Part shown: positions 1 through 4,668 of the stretch, in pieces | How the letters are laid out: each line of letters starts with the position of its first letter | Numbering within the stretch: position 1 is the first letter of the stretch | From: Betaproteobacteria bacterium | GTDB lineage: Bacteria > Pseudomonadota > Gammaproteobacteria > Burkholderiales > SG8-39 | Assembly (NCBI GenBank): GCA_009693345.1 | Contig: SHXL01000187.1 | Location: forward strand, 1 to 5,058 | DNA length: 5,058 nt | Direction: 5' to 3' | Position numbers and translations under genes: made by a program | The notes under the pieces: model-generated | What the model saw: only the letters and a program-made list of their open reading frames with translations | Told to the model about the DNA's origin: nothing | Database searches by the model: none

Positions 1-31
1 AGGCTTCTACGGTTGCTGAGGATTCTTCCAT
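1..31 (-). CDS. Start of an unidentified gene leaving the window (5' fragment)
   Basis: An ATG at 31-29 on the minus strand opens a frame reading MEESSATVEA to the window edge. It is preceded by a good Shine-Dalgarno sequence (GGGGAG at 43-38, six bases before the ATG) and, further upstream, by an extended -10 promoter (97-89). These three correctly spaced signals, rather than the ten visible residues, are the reason for calling a gene. The residues are too few to identify a family. The AT-richer upstream region and its junction with a truncated receptor gene make a mobile-element gene one possibility, but no transposase motif can be seen. It could equally be an ordinary gene brought here by a deletion. 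Confidence 0.45.
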   Translation of the reverse strand, partial: MEESSATVEA

Positions 32-37
32 GTAAGG

Positions 38-43
38 CTCCCC
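38..43 (-). promoter_or_regulatory. Ribosome binding site of the left-edge gene
   Basis: The minus strand reads AAAGGGGAGCCTTAC then ATG. GGGGAG lies six bases before the start codon, close to ideal spacing. This strong signal contrasts with the divergent 334/310 start codons, which have none, and supports the very short left-edge reading frame as real. Confidence 0.5.
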
Positions 44-47
44 TTTC

Positions 48-90
48 AAAAAACTGCGGCGTTACTGGCACTCTAAAAAACTTCGCTAAC
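48..90. repeat. Imperfect direct repeat in the left-edge leader
   Basis: On the plus strand AAAAAACTGCGGCGTTA (48-64) and AAAAAACTTCGCTAAC (75-90) share the first eight bases and the order CG..C..TA after them, 27 bases apart. On the minus strand they lie between the extended -10 element and the ribosome binding site of the left-edge gene, that is in its 5' leader. They could be protein-binding sites (for example subterminal sites of a mobile element) or chance similarity in an A-run-rich leader. Confidence 0.3.
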
Positions 91-97
91 TATAGCA
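89..97 (-). promoter_or_regulatory. Extended -10 promoter for the left-edge gene
   Basis: The minus strand reads TGCTATAGT at 97-89. This is a TGn extended -10 followed by TATAGT, five of six matches to TATAAT. No good -35 hexamer is seen 17 bases upstream, which the extended -10 class tolerates. Transcription would start near 82-83, leaving a leader of about 50 bases before the ATG at 31. The element overlaps the end of the truncated Bug reading frame (88-86 is its stop codon), so it lies on the foreign side of the apparent breakpoint. Confidence 0.45.
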
Positions 98-252
98 CAG
101 TTGCGGGCCCGTCGCGCCGGCACGGTTCTCCACCACCACTGCGAATTTCCAGCGCTCGGAGAGCTTCGGCGCGAGCACGCGTGCGAGGATGTCGGCGCCC
201 GTGCCGGGCGTGTAGGGAACGATGAGATGGACCGCGCGGGATGGATAATCCT

Positions 253-276
253 GCGCCGGCGACGCGCCGGCGACGC
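253..276. repeat. 11-base tandem repeat inside the Bug remnant's signal-peptide region
   Basis: GCGCCGGCGAC occurs twice in direct succession (253-263, 264-274) followed by GC. On the minus strand it encodes the end of the signal peptide and the cleavage site. Eleven is not a multiple of three, and removing one copy would shift the frame out of the good Bug sequence that follows. A recent duplication that broke a gene is therefore not supported. It is probably low-complexity GC-rich coding sequence. Confidence 0.5.
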
Positions 277-310
277 AAAACAGGACGAGCGCCGCGAAGC
301 CGCTTTTCAT

Positions 311-330
311 GCGCTGATTATAATCAACGC
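311..330. promoter_or_regulatory. Divergent promoter/operator palindrome with a TATAAT on each strand
   Basis: GCGCTGATTATAATCAACGC is a 20-base inverted repeat with no spacer. The half-sites match at nine of ten positions and the central TGATTATAATCA is perfect. Its core ATTATAAT contains TATAAT on the plus strand (319-324) and also on the minus strand (322-317), so one element can serve as -10 box in both directions. The flanking genes start at 310 (minus) and 334 (plus), leaving only 23 bases between them. With usual -10 to +1 spacing, the minus transcript would begin at or next to the A of its ATG and the plus transcript about three bases before its ATG, so both would be leaderless or nearly so. 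No convincing -35 is seen on either side, which fits activation by a regulator. The symmetry also suits a dimeric repressor. The regulator gene is not in the window. Confidence 0.55.
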
Positions 331-333
331 ATC

Positions 334-1920
334 ATGCAGGCGAACCGGATTGACACCGAAGTTCTCATCGTCGGCGCCGGACCGGTCGGACTGGTGCTCG
401 CCATCGATCTCGGCCAGAGAGGCGTGCGCTGCAACCTGATCGAGCGCAAGGACGCGCCGCAGTTCTTGCCGAAGATGGAACGCTGCAACGCCCGCACGAT
501 GGAGATCTTCCGCCGCATGGGCATCGTCGACAAAGTCCGCGCCGCCGGCCTGCGCAGCGACGTGCCGATGGATGTGTACATCGTCACCGCACTGAACCGG
601 CCGCCGCTGCTGCGCCACGCCTATCCGTCGGTCGACGAAGCGCGGCGCGACATCGACGCCTGCACCGACGGCACGCTACCGCTCGAGCCCTACCAGCTGA
701 TTTCGCAATACACGCTCGAGCCGCTGCTCAAATCGATCGCCGAATCGATACCGAGTGTCACGGTGCGCTATGGATGTGAGTTTTCGTCTTTTGATCAGGA
801 TTCTTCAGGTGTTGCTGCTCGAATAAGAATCAAGAACCAAACCCAAAACATTCGCGCTTCCTATCTCGTCGGCTGTGACGGAGGCACCAGCGCGGTGCGC
901 CAGCAACTCGGCATCGCCCTGCGCGGCGAGGGCGACCTGCTGCGCTTTCGCCAGGCGCTCTACCACTGCGAAGAGCTGTTCGACAAGCTCCCGATCGGCG
1001 ACGGTCCGGGACGAGGCCGCCACTACCATGTCGCGGACGAGTACGCGAGCTTCCTCATCATGCAGGATTCGACCCGGCACTGGACGCTCCATGCGAGGGT
1101 CGCGAACGACGCGGACATGGCGCGGCAGTTCGAGAAGACGGTCGGCGTTCCGGTGAAGTACGAAATGCTCAATGTCGGGGAGTGGAAGCTCAACCTGCTG
1201 CTCGCGGACCGTTACGGCAAGGATCGCGTGTTCCTCGCCGGCGATGCGGTGCACCTGGTGATTCCGACCGGCGGGCTCGGCATGAACAGCGGCGTCGGCG
1301 ACGCCGTCGACCTCGGCTGGAAACTCGCCGCCGCGCTGCAGGGCTGGGGCGGCCCGAACCTGCTTGCGTCCTACGAGATCGAGCGCCGCCAGGTCGGCGA
1401 CCGCAACGTCGGCGCCTCGCGCTATGCCTCGGCCGGCCGGCGCAAATGGCGCAGCCTGTGGCGCAACCTGGATGAGCTCGTCGCGGTCGCCGAAGTCGAG
1501 CAGCGCAAAAGCAACGAGATGATCGGCGCGGAACTTGGATACCGCTACGTCGGCTCGCCGGTCATCTGGGAGGAGCCCGGCGGGCCCGAACACCTGTTCC
1601 GGGAATACGTGCCGACGACCTGGCCGGGTGCGCGCCTGCCGCATGTCTGGCTCAAGGGCCACATCGCCATCCAGGACCGCATCGGGGCGGGCTATACGCT
1701 GCTCAGGTTTGGAAAAAGCAAAGAAGATCTTTCAACAATGGAGGCAGAGTTCAAATCTCTGGGGGCTCCATTCGAGGTCCTGGATATCCCGGACGAGGGC
1801 GCGCGCGACCTCTACGGCTTCGACCTCATTTTGCTACGGCCGGATCTGCACATCGCCTGGCGCGGCCAGCGCGCTCCGGCGCAGCCCCAGGCGCTTGCCG
1901 CGCTGGTGACCGGGAATTAA
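334..1920 (+). CDS. FAD-dependent aromatic monooxygenase (MhpA/TfdB-type, class A flavin hydroxylase)
   Basis: This 528-residue protein has the full architecture of single-component NAD(P)H-dependent aromatic hydroxylases (FAD_binding_3, PF01494), which hydroxylate phenolic rings in the cytoplasm. Visible motifs are the dinucleotide-binding GAGPVG (14-19) with acidic E37 at the end of the second strand for the FAD ribose, the DG motif GCDGGTSAVR (180-189) that contacts FAD and NAD(P)H, and the GD motif LAGDAVHLVIPTGGLGMNSG (301-320). A C-terminal thioredoxin-like domain (about 435-525) contains RLPHVWL and LRPDLHIAWRG, as in phenol, dichlorophenol and hydroxyphenylpropionate hydroxylases. Length is normal for that group. 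An in-frame ATG at 241 would add 31 residues antisense to the Bug signal peptide and unlike the family, so I use 334, from which the FAD motif begins at the usual distance. There is no Shine-Dalgarno sequence. It is divergent from the broken Bug gene and convergent with the catabolic operon. Substrate is not determinable from sequence alone. Confidence 0.9.
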   Translation: MQANRIDTEVLIVGAGPVGLVLAIDLGQRGVRCNLIERKDAPQFLPKMERCNARTMEIFRRMGIVDKVRAAGLRSDVPMDVYIVTALNRPPLLRHAYPSVDEARRDIDACTDGTLPLEPYQLISQYTLEPLLKSIAESIPSVTVRYGCEFSSFDQDSSGVAARIRIKNQTQNIRASYLVGCDGGTSAVRQQLGIALRGEGDLLRFRQALYHCEELFDKLPIGDGPGRGRHYHVADEYASFLIMQDSTRHWTLHARVANDADMARQFEKTVGVPVKYEMLNVGEWKLNLLLADRYGKDRVFLAGDAVHLVIPTGGLGMNSGVGDAVDLGWKLAAALQGWGGPNLLASYEIERRQVGDRNVGASRYASAGRRKWRSLWRNLDELVAVAEVEQRKSNEMIGAELGYRYVGSPVIWEEPGGPEHLFREYVPTTWPGARLPHVWLKGHIAIQDRIGAGYTLLRFGKSKEDLSTMEAEFKSLGAPFEVLDIPDEGARDLYGFDLILLRPDLHIAWRGQRAPAQPQALAALVTGN

Positions 1921-1936
1921 GCAAGAATTTCCCGGT
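1909..1936 (+). terminator. Hairpin straddling the two convergent stop codons (candidate terminator)
   Basis: ACCGGGAA (1909-1916) and TTCCCGGT (1929-1936) form a perfect eight-pair stem with a 12-base loop that contains the stop codons of both converging genes. On the plus strand the stem is followed by TGATTT, only moderately U-rich, so it could be a weak intrinsic terminator for the monooxygenase. On the minus strand no T-run follows. The stem is coding in both genes (the last residues of the monooxygenase and of the FMN dehydrogenase). A role as 3'-end stabiliser or a chance hairpin is also possible. Confidence 0.4.
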
Positions 1937-3047
1937 TGATTTCGCCGATGCTGCGAAGGCCGCACAGTTGCATGCTGCGCACCAGTTCATCCCTGAGAAT
2001 TTCCAAGGCGCGCATGGCGCCCTCCTGGCCGGCGGCGCACACGCCGTAGTAGGTCGCGCGCCCGATCATGACGGCCTGCGCGCCGCGGGCGAGCGCCTTG
2101 ACGATGTCCGAGCCGCGCCGTATGCCGCCGTCCATCAGCACGGCAGACCGGCCGCCTATCGCGCGCGCCACCGCAGGCAGCGCATCGAACGAGGCGATTT
2201 CGCCGTCCAGCTGGCGGCCGCCGTGGTTGGAGACGATCACGCCGTCGCAGCCCAGCGAGACTGCGCGCTCGGCGTCCGCGGGAAGCACCACGCCCTTGAT
2301 CAGCAGCTTGCCGGGCCAGGCGTCGCGCACGCGCTTGACGACTTCCCAATCGAGCGACGCATCCTGGTTGCGTCCGACGGAGGACACGAGATTGCGCGCA
2401 TTTCCTCCGTCCTGCACCATCCCGGCGAGGTTTTCCAGCGGCGGCACGCCGCGCAGCAGCATGTCCAGCGCCCAGGCCGGCCGCGTGGCGAAGTCGAGCA
2501 CGTTTTTCGGCGTGAAGCGGAACGGGATCGAAAAGTCGTTGCGGAAATCGCGCTCGCGCTTGCCGCCTACCGGCAGATCGGCAGTCACCATCAGCGTGTC
2601 GTAGCCCGCCTTGCGTGCGCGCTCGATCAGGCCGAAGGTGAACTCGCGGTCCTTGAAAAAGTAGGCCTGGAACCAGAGCCGCCCGGGCGCCTCGGCGGCG
2701 ATCTTCTCGATGCTCGCGGTTGCCGATGTCGAGAGAGAAAACGGGATGCCGAAAGCCGCCGCCGCCCGCGCCACCGCGAAGTCGCCGCCGCGCCAGCCAA
2801 AGCCGACCGCGCCCGTCGGTGCGATGGCGATGGGAAGCTTCGCGGTTTTCCCCAAAATGGATGTTTCCGTATTTATTTGTGAAACACCCACGAGAACTTT
2901 TCGCAGCAACCTGGCTTTTTCAAAAGCCGCGCGATTCTCGCGCAGCGTCGATTCGTCTTCCGCGCCGCCGTCGATGAAGTCGAACACCGCCCGCGGCAGC
3001 CTGCGCTTCGCAGCCTGCCGGAGCGCCTCGATGGAATAGGCGTTCAT
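1917..3047 (-). CDS. FMN-dependent 2-hydroxyacid dehydrogenase (LldD / mandelate dehydrogenase family)
   Basis: This 376-residue member of the FMN_dh family (PF01070) would oxidise an L- or S-2-hydroxyacid to the 2-oxoacid on a TIM-barrel. The family's flavin and active-site residues are in place: S106, Q127 and Y129 (WFQAY), T155, R164, K251 (LLIKG), catalytic base H275 and substrate-binding R278 in SNHGGRQLD, D306 in LMDGGIRRG, and G329-R330. Overall it resembles bacterial mandelate and L-lactate dehydrogenases. Residues about 177-210 match the hydrophobic loop by which those enzymes attach to the membrane, so electrons may go to the quinone pool. The usual substrate-binding tyrosine in the N-terminal (F)DY motif is phenylalanine here (F24 in FDFIDGGAEDE). 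The ATG at 3047 overlaps the FAA-hydrolase stop as ATGA and has no clear Shine-Dalgarno, implying translational coupling. Longer readings of this frame are shadow sequence of the upstream gene. Lactate, mandelate, glycolate or a pathway-specific hydroxyacid are all possible substrates. Confidence 0.9.
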   Translation of the reverse strand: MNAYSIEALRQAAKRRLPRAVFDFIDGGAEDESTLRENRAAFEKARLLRKVLVGVSQINTETSILGKTAKLPIAIAPTGAVGFGWRGGDFAVARAAAAFGIPFSLSTSATASIEKIAAEAPGRLWFQAYFFKDREFTFGLIERARKAGYDTLMVTADLPVGGKRERDFRNDFSIPFRFTPKNVLDFATRPAWALDMLLRGVPPLENLAGMVQDGGNARNLVSSVGRNQDASLDWEVVKRVRDAWPGKLLIKGVVLPADAERAVSLGCDGVIVSNHGGRQLDGEIASFDALPAVARAIGGRSAVLMDGGIRRGSDIVKALARGAQAVMIGRATYYGVCAAGQEGAMRALEILRDELVRSMQLCGLRSIGEINREILA

Positions 3048-3706
3048 GGCTTGCGCGTCACGCGGTTGGCAAGGACGCCGATCCGGTCGTTGACCACTTC
3101 GACCAGGTCGCCAGGCTGCAGCGCGGGCACGGTCGGGCCGTCGCAGCCGAACCAGATCACGTCGCCGGGATGCAGCGTCAGGTAGCGGGACATCCTCGCG
3201 ATGTAGTGGGCGACGCCGAAGATCATGCCCGCGGTGCTGTAGCTGGAAACCGTCTTGCCGTTGATGCGCACGTCGATTTTCTGCGCCATGGGGTCGATGC
3301 CGCCGACGATGGCCGGTCCCATCGGCTTGAAGGTATCGCTGTTCTTCGCACGCCAGAGCGTGCGGTCGCCCTTCTGCCAGCTGCGCTCGCTGACGTCGTT
3401 GCCGAGCGTGTAGCCGGCGACGCAGTCGAGCGCATTGCTTTCCGTCGCATTCTTGATTTTCCTTCCAATTACGGCAACCAATTCGCCCTCGTACTCCACC
3501 GGCCCCACGGAGTCCTTCGGGATCACGATGTCCTCGCCGCTGCAGATGAGCGCGTTGTTCGAGCGGTAGCCGATGTCGGCCTGCGTGGGGATCTTGTGGC
3601 TCGCGCCCCTGCTGTTCGCCCATTCGATGTGGGCGCGGAAGTTCAGGCCTGCGGCGTAAAAATTACGGACTGAATCCAGTACTTTCTGATTTACTTCCTG
3701 AATCAT
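3044..3706 (-). CDS. Fumarylacetoacetate hydrolase (FAA/FAH) family protein
   Basis: This 220-residue single-domain member of the FAA_hydrolase family (PF01557) has a divalent-metal enzyme fold that cleaves C-C bonds, decarboxylates oxaloacetate-like acids or isomerises 2-hydroxydienoates. Metal ligands are expected at E73 and E75 in EYEGELVAVIG and at D104 in GYTLGNDVSER. K121 in RAKNSDTFKPMGP is the conserved lysine, and the N-terminal G-x-N-[YF]-x-x-H element appears as GLNFRAH (20-26). Late motifs STAGMIFGVA (157-166) and LHPGDVIWFG (178-187) match the rest of the catalytic domain. Many homologues from homoprotocatechuate or catechol meta-cleavage pathways are 280 residues or longer; this one is a compact form like FAHD1-type proteins. 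Its ATG overlaps the Bug stop as ATGA, and its own stop overlaps the next start, with weak ribosome binding signals. Context points to a late step in breakdown of an aromatic or dicarboxylic intermediate. The exact reaction cannot be told from sequence. Confidence 0.87.
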   Translation of the reverse strand: MIQEVNQKVLDSVRNFYAAGLNFRAHIEWANSRGASHKIPTQADIGYRSNNALICSGEDIVIPKDSVGPVEYEGELVAVIGRKIKNATESNALDCVAGYTLGNDVSERSWQKGDRTLWRAKNSDTFKPMGPAIVGGIDPMAQKIDVRINGKTVSSYSTAGMIFGVAHYIARMSRYLTLHPGDVIWFGCDGPTVPALQPGDLVEVVNDRIGVLANRVTRKP

Positions 3707-4668
3707 TCCGCTTTAACCCCAGCGGCCTTGATGACGCGCGCCCAGCGCTCGAGATCCTTCGCCAGCCAACCGCGGAATTCGGCCGGCGTGCTGCCGCCTT
3801 CGGTGATGGCGCCCAGCTTTTTCAGCTTGTCCTTGGTCTCCGGGTTCGCGAGCGAAGCACGGATCGCCTCGTTAAGCCTGCTGATGACGGGCGCGGGCAT
3901 GCCGGCCGGCCCCACCACGCCGAGGCCCTGGGTGTACTCCTCGAAACCGGGGAAGCCGCTCTCGTTCATGGTCGGCACGCCCGGATAGTCGGGGTGGCGC
4001 TTCTCGGTGCTGACCGCGAGCACCTTGAGGCGCTTCTGCGTCACCTGATCGGCGATGCCGATCATCGGATAGAACATGAAGGTGACGCGGCCGGCGATCA
4101 CCTCGGTGAGCGCCGGCGCGTTCCCCTTGAATGGCACGTGCGTCATCCTGGTGTTGGTCAGCGCCTCAACGAGCGCGCCCGCGAGGTGCGCCGAGCCGCC
4201 GGTACCGGAGGACGCGTAGGTCACTTCACCCGGCTTCGCCTTGGCCGCGTTCACCACGTCGGTAGCGGTGTTGAACGGCGTGTCGCCCTTGCTCACCATC
4301 ACCAGGGGCAGATAGCAGACCAGGCTCACCGGCGTGAAATCCTCTATCGGATCGTAGGGCTTCTTCTCGGCGTAAAGGATCGCGTTCACGCTGTGCGTGA
4401 GCGTCGTCATGTACAGCGTGTAGCCGTCCGGGGCGGAGCGCTTTACTTCCTGGGTGGCGATCATGGAGGCGGCGCCGGCCTTGTTCTCCACCAGCACGGT
4501 CTGACCGAGAGTCGCGGCCATGTCCTGCGCGAGGATGCGCGCGATCACGTCGGTCGGTCCGCCCGCGGAAAATCCGACCACCACCTTCACGGGTTTCGCA
4601 GGATAGGTCTGTGCATTTACTGCAGTAAAGAAAACAAAAATGAACGCAAAAGAAAACAGTCGTCGCAT
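3703..4668 (-). CDS. Bug/TctC-family periplasmic solute-binding receptor
   Basis: This complete 321-residue Bug receptor (PF03401) has the normal length for the family, which binds small carboxylates in the periplasm. A signal peptide covers residues 1-19: two arginines, a phenylalanine-rich core, and V-N-A before the predicted cleavage ahead of QTYPAKPV. The two family ligand loops are visible: GFSAGGPTD (32-40) and SSGTGGSAHLAG (153-164). VENKAGA (60-66), PDGYTL (80-85) and VPFKGNAPAL (178-187) are further conserved blocks. I start at ATG 4668 rather than the adjacent in-frame GTG at 4671, because GGAG lies seven bases before the ATG but only four before the GTG. The ATG shares one base with the stop of the upstream dioxygenase, and the 3' end overlaps the FAA gene, so it is an internal operon member. 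No TctA or TctB membrane subunits are in the window, as is common for orphan Bug genes. Its ligand is probably the pathway's carboxylated substrate. Confidence 0.93.
   Translation of the reverse strand: MRRLFSFAFIFVFFTAVNAQTYPAKPVKVVVGFSAGGPTDVIARILAQDMAATLGQTVLVENKAGAASMIATQEVKRSAPDGYTLYMTTLTHSVNAILYAEKKPYDPIEDFTPVSLVCYLPLVMVSKGDTPFNTATDVVNAAKAKPGEVTYASSGTGGSAHLAGALVEALTNTRMTHVPFKGNAPALTEVIAGRVTFMFYPMIGIADQVTQKRLKVLAVSTEKRHPDYPGVPTMNESGFPGFEEYTQGLGVVGPAGMPAPVISRLNEAIRASLANPETKDKLKKLGAITEGGSTPAEFRGWLAKDLERWARVIKAAGVKAE

Larger units (their letters stand above)
86..310 (-). pseudogene. Truncated Bug/TctC periplasmic solute receptor (N-terminal remnant)
   Basis: This is the first quarter of a Bug-family (TctC, PF03401) tripartite tricarboxylate transporter receptor. 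Residues 1-19 are a signal peptide with a hydrophobic core and an S-P-A cleavage site. The mature start DYPSRAVHLIVPYTPGTGAD (21-40) carries the family opening and the first ligand loop, and ENRAGATG (61-68) is the conserved end of the next strand. Family members run to about 320 residues, but here similarity stops at G68 (codon at 109-107) and six unrelated residues precede a TAG at 88-86. The start is forced: no start codon lies between the ATG at 310 and the in-frame TGA at 334-332. There is no Shine-Dalgarno sequence. The remnant probably lost its 3' part by insertion or deletion. It is a different paralogue from the intact Bug gene at 3703-4668, because the loop and flanking residues differ. 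A protein of 74 residues could not form the two-lobed binding fold. Confidence 0.8.

Noticed and set aside
253..276. 11-base tandem duplication as the cause of the Bug gene's decay
   Set aside because: The frame is correct with both copies present and would be broken without one. The damage lies further downstream near 107.
241..333. Earlier ATG for the monooxygenase (31 extra residues)
   Set aside because: The extension is antisense to the Bug signal peptide, Arg-rich and not family-like. The FAD motif is at the normal distance from the ATG at 334. It would need reconsidering if transcripts start upstream of 241.
805..1662. Long minus-strand open frame (285 codons) opposite the monooxygenase
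   Set aside because: It is antisense to a gene with clear FAD motifs, has an Arg/Ala/Asp/Val-rich composition typical of GC-rich shadow frames, and shows no recognisable family motif.
1968..2882. Long plus-strand open frame (304 codons) opposite the FMN dehydrogenase
   Set aside because: It is a shadow of a strongly conserved FMN_dh gene, with His/Arg/Ala-rich composition and no family motif.
3048..3623. N-terminal extension of the FMN dehydrogenase frame to a 568-codon protein
   Set aside because: The extra 192 codons lie in another frame of the FAA-family gene and resemble nothing in the FMN_dh family. The ATG at 3047 gives the normal 376-residue enzyme.
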